This document shows positions 25,539 to 32,797 of a stretch of DNA of 64,000 bases, in pieces. Made by a program: the position numbers and the translations under genes. The notes beneath the pieces were generated by a model. It was given only the letters and a program-made list of their open reading frames with translations. It searched no databases and was not told the origin of the DNA. This DNA comes from an uncultured Clostridia bacterium (GTDB lineage Bacteria > Bacillota > Clostridia > Oscillospirales > Oscillospiraceae), in the NCBI GenBank assembly GCA_945876285.1, contig CAMCNO010000004.1:1-64000 (forward strand), read 5' to 3'. Every line of letters begins with the position of its first letter. Position 1 is the stretch's first letter.

Positions 25539-25718
25539 TCACCGCATTTCGGAAACGATGTTGCCCACGGCGTGATCCACGGCGACACCCAGCTTGTGGA
25601 TACTTCTGCCCACCTGTGTTTTCATGGGATCACGGCCGCAGGGCACCATCATCCCCACCGCGGCGCCGGCCATCAGACCGGCACTCATACCGACCCAAAA
25701 TCCGGTACACATCTTCAT
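25539..25718 (-). CDS. Small YtxH-like protein
   Basis: The product has 59 residues. It opens with MKMCTGFWVGMSAGLMAGAA, a glycine- and alanine-rich single membrane segment, followed by GMMVPCGRDPMKTQVGRSIH and a helical tail. This is the layout of short YtxH-type envelope proteins, which have no clear function. The start ATG (25716-25718) has GGAG ten bases upstream (GAAGGAGTGACTGAAA). A strong hairpin follows the stop codon, which supports a real transcription unit. It lies between prfC and the divergent phosphatase gene. Confidence 0.72.
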   Translation of the reverse strand: MKMCTGFWVGMSAGLMAGAAVGMMVPCGRDPMKTQVGRSIHKLGVAVDHAVGNIVSEMR

Positions 25719-25786
25719 TTTCAGTCACTCCTTCATCGGCACAGGGCTAGTATGACCGAAAAGCGACAAAAAAACCGCCAGGGCAT

Positions 25787-25815
25787 TTGCCAAATCCTCC
25801 ATGAAGGTCTATACT
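25787..25815 (+). promoter_or_regulatory. Promoter of the phosphatase-GNAT gene
   Basis: A -35 TTGCCA (25787-25792), 17-bp spacer and -10 TATACT (25810-25815) lie about 30 nt upstream of the start codon. Confidence 0.75.
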
Positions 25816-25845
25816 ATTGCCAAATAAAAAATTTTTGGAGGCAGT

Positions 25846-26985
25846 ATGACGACCATTTATCTCATCCGCCACGCAGAGGCGGAGGGCAACCTGTACCGCA
25901 TTGCCCAGGGCCAGAAGAACAGCAACCTCACGGACCGGGGCTGGCGGCAGATTCGGGCGCTGGAAAAGCGGTTTGAGGACATCCATGTTGACGCAGTGTA
26001 CTCCAGCGACCTGTACCGCACCTGCGCCACCGCCAGCGCCATTTACAAGCCCAAGGGTCTGCCCCTCCACCGGGTGCCGGCGCTGCGGGAGATCAATGTG
26101 GGCGGCTGGGAGCAGCGCACCTGGGGCGACATCTACCGTCAGGACCCGGAGCAGATGGCCTATTTCAGCCGCCAATTCACCAAGTGGCACATCGAGGGGG
26201 CCGAGACGGCCCAGCAGGTGCTGGACCGGGTGCTGGGGGCTGTCCGCGCCATCGCGGCGGAGAATGAGGGCCGCACTGTGGCGGTGCTCTCCCACGGCTA
26301 TGCCATCCGGGTGCTGCTGGCGCATCTGCAGGGCTATTCCATGGAGGAGGCGGGCCAGACGCCCCACGGCGACAACACCGCCGTCTCCATGCTGGAGGCG
26401 GAGGACGGCACGCTGCGGGTGGTGTTCCGGGACGACAACAGCCACCTGCAAACGCCGGAGTTCCTGGCGGGGGAGAAGGTCCGCAAGCGGGCCAACGCCC
26501 TGGAGCCGGGGCTGTGGTTCCGGCCTTTGGAGCTGGAGGAGCAGGCGGACTGGTTTGCGGAGCTGGTATCCTCCGTTTGGCGGGACGCCCGGCCCTTTGA
26601 CCGGGAGCGGCTGCTGGCGGATGCCGAGCGCAGGACGACACTGACGGGTTACCTGGGCGAGGATCCTGTGGGTCTGGTGCAGGTGGGCCCGGAGCCGGGG
26701 TGGATCTCCCTGGCCTGTATCCGGGAGGACTGCCGCAAGCGGGGCTTCGGCGTCCAGCTTATCGGCCAGGCAGTGCTGCTGGCCCGGCAGGTGGGGGGCG
26801 AGAAGCTGTCCGTGCTTCTGGGACAGGACAGCGGCGCCCGGGACTTCTTTACGGATTATGGGTTCGCTCCGGCGGGGACCTTGGAGGATGGCCGGACGGT
26901 CTTTGAGAAAAATATTGCGTTTATTCCGGAATTTTTGGGAGAATACAGCGAAAACATTGACAAGGCGGACATGACCTCTATATAA
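25846..26985 (+). CDS. Histidine phosphatase fused to a GNAT acetyltransferase domain
   Basis: The product has 379 residues. Residues 1-200 are a histidine phosphatase (phosphoglycerate mutase-like) domain: the phospho-acceptor His9 lies in LIRHAEAEGN, and the second catalytic His is in AVLSHGYAIRVL. Residues about 225-379 form a GNAT domain, with CIREDCRKRGFGVQLIGQAV as the acetyl-CoA-binding motif and FFTDYGF near the end. The two domains are in one frame with no gap. Substrates are unknown. The ribosome site TTGGAGGCAG precedes the ATG. A strong promoter for the next gene is buried in the last codons of this gene. Confidence 0.88.
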   Translation: MTTIYLIRHAEAEGNLYRIAQGQKNSNLTDRGWRQIRALEKRFEDIHVDAVYSSDLYRTCATASAIYKPKGLPLHRVPALREINVGGWEQRTWGDIYRQDPEQMAYFSRQFTKWHIEGAETAQQVLDRVLGAVRAIAAENEGRTVAVLSHGYAIRVLLAHLQGYSMEEAGQTPHGDNTAVSMLEAEDGTLRVVFRDDNSHLQTPEFLAGEKVRKRANALEPGLWFRPLELEEQADWFAELVSSVWRDARPFDRERLLADAERRTTLTGYLGEDPVGLVQVGPEPGWISLACIREDCRKRGFGVQLIGQAVLLARQVGGEKLSVLLGQDSGARDFFTDYGFAPAGTLEDGRTVFEKNIAFIPEFLGEYSENIDKADMTSI

Positions 26986-26986
26986 T
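26957..26986 (+). promoter_or_regulatory. Promoter of the riboswitch-antiporter unit
   Basis: Perfect -35 TTGACA (26957-26962) and perfect -10 TATAAT (26981-26986) are separated by 18 bp. It lies within the 3' end of the upstream coding region. The predicted start near 26993 is directly before the riboswitch aptamer. Confidence 0.85.
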
Positions 26987-26995
26987 AGCTGACGT

Positions 26996-27090
26996 AAAAG
27001 GGAGTAGCCTGCGCCGTTTGGCGTGGTGTGGTCCGTCATCACGGCGGCGGAAGACCGCTGCCCGGGACATGTCGAAAAGGCGAGACTTTT
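26996..27090 (+). promoter_or_regulatory. yybP-ykoY (Mn2+) riboswitch aptamer
   Basis: The RNA opens with AAAAGGGAGTAGC and ends with GGCGAGACTTTT, matching the conserved 5' GGGGAGUAGC-type and 3' AAGACCUUU-type ends of the yybP-ykoY class. The outer P1 helix forms between AAAAG (26996-27000) and CTTTT (27086-27090). An internal CGTCATCACGG segment and a stem of the form GCGGCGG / CCGCTGC are consistent with the rest of the fold. This class binds Mn2+ and turns on efflux genes. Its 3' strand is shared with the terminator that follows, giving an on-switch. Confidence 0.85.
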
Positions 27091-27156
27091 ACTGTACACA
27101 TGCAGCGGGGCTTGGCCCCGCTATCTCCGTGTGCAGGAAAAGTCTCGCTGTTTTTT
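27080..27156 (+). terminator. Riboswitch-controlled terminator
   Basis: GCGAGACTTTT (27080-27090) pairs with AAAAGTCTCGC (27138-27148), with an inner hairpin AGCGGGG / CCCCGCT, and is followed by TGTTTTTT. The 5' arm includes the 3' strand of riboswitch helix P1, so ligand binding and termination exclude each other. Confidence 0.85.
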
Positions 27157-27176
27157 GCGAAAATACAGGAGGAAGT

Positions 27177-28133
27177 ATGAATATTTGGGTAACGGTTTTG
27201 CTATTTCTGTTGGGCTTGCTGCTGATCGTCAAGGGCGGCGACTGGTTTCTGGACGGCGCTGTGTGGATCGCGGAGGCCACAGGCGTGCCCCGGTTCATCA
27301 TCGGCGCCACCATCGTATCTCTGGCGACCACCCTGCCGGAGCTGACGGTGTCCGTCACCGGCGTGCTCCAGGGTGAGGTGGACCTGGCGGTGGGCAACGC
27401 CGTGGGCTCCGTCACCGCCAACCTGGGCCTGATTTTGGGCATCTCCGTGCTGTGCCTGCCCTCGGCGGTGAGCAAGAAGCAGTTCAATTTGAAGGCCATC
27501 CTGATGGTGGCCGGCGCGGCGCTGCTGCTGGTGCTGTGCCGGGGCGGCGTGCTGCCCTTCCTGCCCAGCCTGGTGCTGTTCGCCGTGTTTGCCGTGTACC
27601 TGTGGAACAACATCGTGGACGCCCGGAGCGGCATGGCGGAGAGCCGTTCGGAGCGTCCCGCCCGACGGACCACCTCTCATCGCCAGATGGTGATGAAGCT
27701 GGGCATGTTCGCCATCGGCATCATCGCCATCGTGGTGGGTTCCCGGCTCCTCATTGATTACGGCAGCGAGCTGGCGCTGCTGCTGGGTGTGCCCGCCAGC
27801 ATCATCGGCGTGACTATGGTGGCCATCGGCACCTCCCTGCCGGAGCTGGTCACCACCCTGACGGCTATCGCCAAAAAGGAAGCCTCCATGTCCGTGGGCA
27901 ACATCGTTGGCGCCAATGTCATCGACCTGACGCTTATCCTGCCGGTGTGCTCCGCCGTCTCCGGCGGAAAGCTGACCATCGGCGCCCAGACCACGACGCT
28001 GGATCTGCCGGTCTGCCTGACGCTGTGCTGCATCGCGGTGATCCCGCCGCTGCTGAAGGGAAAGTTTTACCGCTGGCAGGGCGTGCTGATGCTGGCTCTG
28101 TACGCCGGCTATGTGGTAATGCTGGTAGCGTGA
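27177..28133 (+). CDS. CaCA-family cation antiporter (probable Mn2+ or Ca2+ exporter)
   Basis: The product has 318 residues and ten predicted membrane helices. The two inverted sodium/calcium-exchanger repeats carry the alpha motifs: ATIVSLATTLPELTVSVTG with GNAVGSVTANLGLILG in the first, and TMVAIGTSLPELVTTLTA with GNIVGANVIDLTLIL in the second. Such proteins exchange Ca2+ or another divalent cation for Na+ or H+. Here a yybP-ykoY riboswitch upstream points to manganese as the physiological signal and probable substrate. The ATG at 27177 follows AGGAGG; the in-frame extension upstream lies within the riboswitch and is not coding. Confidence 0.92.
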   Translation: MNIWVTVLLFLLGLLLIVKGGDWFLDGAVWIAEATGVPRFIIGATIVSLATTLPELTVSVTGVLQGEVDLAVGNAVGSVTANLGLILGISVLCLPSAVSKKQFNLKAILMVAGAALLLVLCRGGVLPFLPSLVLFAVFAVYLWNNIVDARSGMAESRSERPARRTTSHRQMVMKLGMFAIGIIAIVVGSRLLIDYGSELALLLGVPASIIGVTMVAIGTSLPELVTTLTAIAKKEASMSVGNIVGANVIDLTLILPVCSAVSGGKLTIGAQTTTLDLPVCLTLCCIAVIPPLLKGKFYRWQGVLMLALYAGYVVMLVA

Positions 28134-28140
28134 CAACAAA

Positions 28141-28175
28141 AACCGCCTGTCAGGAAGCCTGACAGGCGGTTCGTT
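28141..28175. terminator. Bidirectional terminator between the antiporter and Nudix genes
   Basis: A 14-bp perfect stem, AACCGCCTGTCAGG / CCTGACAGGCGGTT, has an AAG loop. An A run lies before it and CGTTTATTTT after. Confidence 0.88.
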
Positions 28176-28777
28176 TATTTTACAAGCTCCCGGACGATGC
28201 GCCCGGTCATGCCCCAGATGACGTGGCCTTCATACCGCCACACCGGCACCTCCACCCGGCCCCGGCTCCAGGGGTAGTCCCGGGCGATGCCCAGCTCCTC
28301 GTAGGGGAAGCCCTCCGGGCCCTGGGGGACTAATTCGTAGGCATAGACCTCCGGTGCTGTGGTCTGGAAGAACGCAAAGGGGACGGTGAATATCTCTGCC
28401 ACCTCCGCCGGGGAGGGGCGCATGGATTCCAGCCCCGCCGGGGACACCAGACCCAGTACCGGGTGCAGCAAAAAGCCCCGCTGATTGCAGATGAAATCCG
28501 GCGTGCCCAGAAGCGACACTTCGGAGGACGGAATGGACAACTCCTCCGCCGTCTCCCGCAGGGCACAGTCTATGATGCTTTCCCCCGGCTCCGCCCGTCC
28601 GCCGGGGAAGCAGACCTCGCCGCCCTGGCGCAATCCGGCGGCCCGGACCTCAAACAGCAGGTGCAGACCGTCGTCCTTTTCCACCAGCGGGCAGAGGACA
28701 GCGTAGCGGTGCCGGGCGCCCATCAGTCCCGGCTCATGGCCACCAAAGCGGCGGCGCAGCTCCTCCAGCTCCCTCAT
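28175..28777 (-). CDS. Nudix hydrolase (CoA-diphosphatase-like)
   Basis: The product has 200 residues. The Nudix box GGRAEPGESIIDCALRETAE runs from about residue 59, with the catalytic Glu pair at 78-79; the usual Gly at the end of the box is Ser81. The layout resembles the UPF0035 CoA-diphosphatase group (NudL/YeaB type), which hydrolyses coenzyme A derivatives. The start overlaps the end of the lipid kinase gene by four bases (ATGA), so the two are translationally coupled. Other nucleoside diphosphate substrates cannot be excluded. Confidence 0.88.
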   Translation of the reverse strand: MRELEELRRRFGGHEPGLMGARHRYAVLCPLVEKDDGLHLLFEVRAAGLRQGGEVCFPGGRAEPGESIIDCALRETAEELSIPSSEVSLLGTPDFICNQRGFLLHPVLGLVSPAGLESMRPSPAEVAEIFTVPFAFFQTTAPEVYAYELVPQGPEGFPYEELGIARDYPWSRGRVEVPVWRYEGHVIWGMTGRIVRELVK

Positions 28778-29670
28778 CCCAGCAGCATGGTCATGGCCCG
28801 CTGGCAGTTGGCGATGTCCACTGCCGGGGCGCTGGCGGCGTACTCACCGTCCAGGGACCAGGGCAGGTCCTCCTCCGTCTCCAGATGGATGGAGGAGACG
28901 TGGCGGAACACCAGGCCCTGGCTGTCATATTCCTGGTTCAGCAGGGCCAGCACCAGATTCTGCAGGTCCTGGGCGGTCTTGGGGTTGGGGATGAGCAGCA
29001 GCTCGAATTTTCCGTCGTCCAGCACCACCCGCTCCGGGTCCAGCTTCATCAGCCCGCCGATGGAGGTGGAGTTGCACACGGCGCCGAACAGGTACTCTCC
29101 GTCCAGCACCTCGCCGTCGGCGGTGAGACTGACCTGATACGGACGCAGGGAATTCAGGTCCTTCATCCCCTCCAGGATATAGGCGAAGTGGCCCAGGGCG
29201 TTTTTCGCCGCCTGGGGCGCGGTGTAGGAGCTTTTCGTAAAGGCACCGAAGGAGGCGACGTAGACGAAGTGCCGCCCATTCCAGCGGCCAATGTCCAACT
29301 GCCGGGGCGCGGCGGACACCATGGCCTCGGCTGCCGCAGCGGGCTTTTTGGAAATGTGGAGGCTGGAGGCAAAATCATTGGTGCTGCCCTGGGCAAGATA
29401 CCCCAGAGGAGGCCGCTTTTCCAGCGTCATCAGGCCGGAGATGACCTCGTTCAGGGTGCCGTCTCCGCCCACGGCCACCACGGCGTCGTAGTCCGCGCCC
29501 TCCCCGGCGGCAATGGCAGCGGCCTCGCCGGGGGCGTCGGTGTCCCGGATGGACAGCAGCCAGCCAGCCCGGCAGAAAATCCGGGCGGCGTCGAACAGCG
29601 GGCCCCGGGGCTTGCTGCGGCCCGCCCTGGGGTTGACGATCATCAACAGTTTTTTCTGCTCCATGATCAT
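28774..29670 (-). CDS. Diacylglycerol kinase-like lipid kinase (DagK/YegS family)
   Basis: The product has 298 residues. The catalytic domain begins with LLMIVNPRAGRSKP and carries the signature VAVGGDGTLNEVISGL near residue 65. The substrate-region motif PLGYLAQGSTNDFASSL follows, and the C-terminal beta domain is complete. Members phosphorylate diacylglycerol or related lipids at the membrane face. The start ATG at 29670 has AGGAGG five bases upstream; a second ATG two codons later is possible. The downstream Nudix gene overlaps it by four bases. Its promoter shares a -35 box with the divergent permease gene. Confidence 0.9.
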   Translation of the reverse strand: MIMEQKKLLMIVNPRAGRSKPRGPLFDAARIFCRAGWLLSIRDTDAPGEAAAIAAGEGADYDAVVAVGGDGTLNEVISGLMTLEKRPPLGYLAQGSTNDFASSLHISKKPAAAAEAMVSAAPRQLDIGRWNGRHFVYVASFGAFTKSSYTAPQAAKNALGHFAYILEGMKDLNSLRPYQVSLTADGEVLDGEYLFGAVCNSTSIGGLMKLDPERVVLDDGKFELLLIPNPKTAQDLQNLVLALLNQEYDSQGLVFRHVSSIHLETEEDLPWSLDGEYAASAPAVDIANCQRAMTMLLG

Positions 29671-29725
29671 AAGACCTCCTGTATGAAACAGATGAAAACG
29701 AGCACGTTAATGGCATGTAAAACAC

Positions 29726-29754
29726 AGTATATCACGGGGAAAACGGGATTGCAA
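29726..29754 (-). promoter_or_regulatory. Promoter of the lipid kinase-Nudix operon (shares its -35 box)
   Basis: On the minus strand, -35 TTGCAA (29749-29754), 17-bp spacer and -10 TATACT (29726-29731). Because TTGCAA is its own reverse complement, the same six bases are also the -35 box of the divergent permease promoter. Confidence 0.72.
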
Positions 29755-29777
29755 TTCCTGTTGCCGCCGTGTAGAAT
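29749..29777 (+). promoter_or_regulatory. Promoter of the AI-2E-type permease gene (shares its -35 box)
   Basis: A -35 TTGCAA (29749-29754), 17-bp spacer and -10 TAGAAT (29772-29777). The -35 is the palindrome shared with the divergent promoter at 29726-29754. Confidence 0.72.
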
Positions 29778-29807
29778 GGTGATAAGAGAAATACAGGAGG
29801 GAATGTC

Positions 29808-31022
29808 ATGCCGCAGAGAAAGAGATACGTTCAAATGGGCCTGACGGTGTTCTGCACGGTGGGCGCCATCCTGCTGTTTTACGACACCCTGTTCGGCCAC
29901 CGGGTGCTCCAGAAATTCTGGAGGCAGTTTATGTCTGCCATTGCCCCCATTCTCTACGGCTGCTTTATGGCCTATCTGCTGGCTCCTATGGTGAATTTTT
30001 TCGAGGAGCTGTCTCCCCACGCCAAGGGGGCCAAGCTGAAGAACCGGCGTGCGGCAATAGGTCTCCGGGCGGTGAGCATCCTGCTGACCTGGACGGTCAT
30101 CGGTATCCTGCTGTATCTGCTGGCCTCCGTGCTGCTGCCGGAGCTGTATAAGAGCATCTTCCAGCTCATCACCAACGCGGAGCTGTATTACCGTACCATC
30201 AGCGGCTGGATCGAGCACCTGTTGGAGACCAACCCGGCGCTGGAGCAATGGGTGGTGACCCAGCTCAACACCTACTACACAGACATCAACACCTGGCTCA
30301 CGAAGGAAGTGCTGCCCCAGGCCCAGACGGTCATGGCGGCCGCCGCCGGCGGTCTCATGGGCGCGGTCAGCTTTTTGAAGAACCTGCTGGTAGGCTTCAT
30401 CGTCTCTATTTACCTGCTGGCGACCAAGGAGCTGTGCGCCGCTCATGCCCGCAAGGTGGTGTACAGCCTGAGTCCCAAGGATACGGTGCATTGGATTCTG
30501 CGGGGCGTTCATAAGGTGGACGACATCTTCTCCGGCTTCGTCCGGGGCAAGCTGCTGGATTCCCTCATCATCGGTATTCTGTGCTTTATCTGCTGTTCCA
30601 TCCTGAAATTTCCCTATACGCCCCTGGTGTCGGTTATCGTGGGCATCACCAATATCATCCCCTTCTTCGGCCCCTTCCTGGGCGCCATTCCCAGCACGTT
30701 CCTGATCCTACTGGTGTCCCCCATGAAGGCGCTCTACTTCGTCATCTTTATCCTGGCCCTCCAGCAGCTGGACGGCAACGTCATCGGCCCCAAGATTTTG
30801 GGGGACAAGACGGGCCTTTCCAGCCTATGGGTCATCATCGCCATCTTAGTGGGCGGCAGCTTTTTCGGCCTGCCGGGGATGTTCTTCGGCGTGCCGGTGT
30901 GCGCCTGCCTGTACAGCGCCGCCACCTTCTTTGTGGAGGTCCGCCTGCGGAAGAAGGACCTGCCGGTGGACACCGCCGCCTACGGCAAGGACGTGCCGGA
31001 CAAGCAGGAAAAACAGTCCTGA
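29808..31022 (+). CDS. AI-2E family transporter (PF01594-type membrane protein)
   Basis: The product has 404 residues with about eight membrane segments and a long central soluble-looking part (about 125-195). The C-terminal half shows the family pattern: GFVRGKLLDSLIIGILCFI, then VGITNIIPFFGPFLGAIPS, QLDGNVIGPKILGDKTGLS and LPGMFFGVPVCACLYS. Despite the family name, members have varied roles, including sodium-proton exchange and peptide or autoinducer export, so the substrate is open. The ATG at 29808 follows AGGAGGG. It is monocistronic; no terminator hairpin is clear right after it. Confidence 0.9.
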   Translation: MPQRKRYVQMGLTVFCTVGAILLFYDTLFGHRVLQKFWRQFMSAIAPILYGCFMAYLLAPMVNFFEELSPHAKGAKLKNRRAAIGLRAVSILLTWTVIGILLYLLASVLLPELYKSIFQLITNAELYYRTISGWIEHLLETNPALEQWVVTQLNTYYTDINTWLTKEVLPQAQTVMAAAAGGLMGAVSFLKNLLVGFIVSIYLLATKELCAAHARKVVYSLSPKDTVHWILRGVHKVDDIFSGFVRGKLLDSLIIGILCFICCSILKFPYTPLVSVIVGITNIIPFFGPFLGAIPSTFLILLVSPMKALYFVIFILALQQLDGNVIGPKILGDKTGLSSLWVIIAILVGGSFFGLPGMFFGVPVCACLYSAATFFVEVRLRKKDLPVDTAAYGKDVPDKQEKQS

Positions 31023-31046
31023 ATGCGAAAACGTGGAAAAAAGTGC

Positions 31047-31075
31047 TTGCAATCAGGCACACCATCGTGTACAAT
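31047..31075 (+). promoter_or_regulatory. Promoter of the peptide-type ABC operon
   Basis: A -35 TTGCAA (31047-31052), 17-bp spacer and -10 TACAAT (31070-31075), with a TG before the -10, lie 160 nt upstream of the first gene. Confidence 0.75.
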
Positions 31076-31077
31076 AC

Positions 31078-31217
31078 AGCCTTGTGGGTGTTTGTCAGGA
31101 AAATAACGAACACCCGCAAGGCTCATTTGCAAGGACAACTGAATAGAGCCGAAATTTCTGTCATGGCCCCACAGGCCACACTGACCCTCTGCCGTCCATG
31201 GGCGGTACGGCAGTGAT
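31078..31217 (+). promoter_or_regulatory. Structured 5' leader of the ABC operon
   Basis: Near the predicted transcription start is a 15-bp stem, AGCCTTGTGGGTGTT / AACACCCGCAAGGCT (31078-31092 with 31109-31123, one G-U pair). A second inverted repeat, CTGCCGT / ACGGCAG, lies close to the ribosome site. Neither has a T-run. I do not recognise a known riboswitch class. Confidence 0.45.
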
Positions 31218-31234
31218 GTAAAGGAGAATGCGAC

Positions 31235-32761
31235 ATGAAGAAGAAATTTTTGGCGCTCGTTCTTCTGATGACCCTCCTGGGCACTGTACTCAGCGGATGC
31301 GGAGACGGCAGCGCAGCAGAGACGCAGAAGAGCCGGGCAGATACCAACGAACTGGTCGTTGGTATCGCACAGGATCTTGACGACAGTCTTGACCCTCACA
31401 AAACCGTGAAGGCAGGAACCCGAGAAGTCATGTTCAATGTGTTCGAGGGGCTGATGAAGCCCACTCCAGACGGAGATTTGACCCCTGCCATCGCTGAAAA
31501 GTACGAAGTATCCGAGGACCGCAGAACTTACACCTTCCATCTGCGGGAAGGCGTGCAGTTCCATAACGGCGAAATGGTGACGGCAGAGGATGTGGTATAC
31601 TCCATCCAGCGCTGCGCCGCCGCCACTGAGACAGGTATTGTCCAGGTGGAGGCGTTTTCTGTTATTGACGACCTGAAGGCGGTGGACGAGCGCACCGTTT
31701 CTATCACCATTTCCGAGCCCAGCAATGAGTTCATTTCCTACTTGACCACTGCCATCCTGCCCGCCGGTTACGACAAGCAGGGTACCGACCCCGTGGGCAC
31801 CGGCCCCTTCAAGTTCGTCTCCCGCACCGCCCAGGATTCCGTGGTGCTGGAGAAGTTCGACGGGTACTGGGGAACCCCCGCCCAGCTGGACAAGGTGACG
31901 CTGAAGATCATGGAGAACGCGGACAGTTTGATGATGAGCCTCCAGAGCGGCGCCATCGACCTGTGCGCCCATCTCACCAGCACCCAGGTGGCCCAGCTGA
32001 AGGAGAACTTCAACGTGGCCGAGGGCACCATGAACCTGGTGCAGGCCATGTATCTGAACAACGCCGTGGTGCCCTTTGACGATGTGCGGGTGCGCCAGGC
32101 TGTCAGCTATGCCGTGGACAAGCAGGAGATCATCGACCTGGCCTTTGACGGCTACGGCAGCCCCATCGGCTCCAGCATGTATCCCGCCTTCGGCAAGTAT
32201 TTTGACGACAGCCTGACCAATTACTATACCAAGGACGTGGAGAAGGCCAAGGCCCTGCTGGCGGAGGCCGGCTATCCCGACGGCTTCGACATGACCATCA
32301 CCGTCCCCAGCAACTACAAGCCCCACATGGACACCGCCGAAGTGCTGGTGCAGCAGTTGGCGGCAATCGGCGTCAACGCCACCATCGAGCCCATCGAGTG
32401 GGAGAGCTGGGTGTCCGATGTGTATGTCGGCCGGCAGTTCCAGTCCACCGTGGTGGGTGTGGACGCCTCCAACATGACCGCCCGGGCCCTGCTGGAGCGG
32501 TTCACCTCTGATTACGGCAAGAACTTCATCAACTACAACAACGCGGAGTACGACGCGCTGTTCCAGCAGACCCTGACCGCCTATGACGACGCGGAGCAGA
32601 CCGCCATCTACAAGCAGATGCTGGCGAACCTTACCGAGAACGCCGCCAACGCCTATATCCAGGATCTGGCGGACCTGGTGGCTGTCCGCAAGGGCGTGGA
32701 GGGCGTGACCTTCTACCCCATCTACGTGCTGGATCTGGCGAACCTCCAGTACACAGCTTAA
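31235..32761 (+). CDS. ABC transporter substrate-binding lipoprotein, peptide/nickel type (SBP_bac_5)
   Basis: The product has 508 residues. The signal peptide ends at the lipobox LSGC with Cys22. The mature part is a family-5 binding protein, with LVVGIAQDLDDSLDPHKT near the start, VFEGLMKPTPDGDLTPAIAEKYEVSEDRRTYTFH early on (split here only for reading), and VRQAVSYAVDKQEII near residue 290. It catches the substrate outside the cell and delivers it to the two permeases encoded next. Peptides are the likeliest ligands, but nickel, opines and glutathione use the same family. The ribosome site AAAGGAG precedes the ATG. Confidence 0.93.
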   Translation: MKKKFLALVLLMTLLGTVLSGCGDGSAAETQKSRADTNELVVGIAQDLDDSLDPHKTVKAGTREVMFNVFEGLMKPTPDGDLTPAIAEKYEVSEDRRTYTFHLREGVQFHNGEMVTAEDVVYSIQRCAAATETGIVQVEAFSVIDDLKAVDERTVSITISEPSNEFISYLTTAILPAGYDKQGTDPVGTGPFKFVSRTAQDSVVLEKFDGYWGTPAQLDKVTLKIMENADSLMMSLQSGAIDLCAHLTSTQVAQLKENFNVAEGTMNLVQAMYLNNAVVPFDDVRVRQAVSYAVDKQEIIDLAFDGYGSPIGSSMYPAFGKYFDDSLTNYYTKDVEKAKALLAEAGYPDGFDMTITVPSNYKPHMDTAEVLVQQLAAIGVNATIEPIEWESWVSDVYVGRQFQSTVVGVDASNMTARALLERFTSDYGKNFINYNNAEYDALFQQTLTAYDDAEQTAIYKQMLANLTENAANAYIQDLADLVAVRKGVEGVTFYPIYVLDLANLQYTA

Positions 32762-32797
32762 TTCTTGCTCCCAAAGAGAGAAAGGAGACGATGACCT

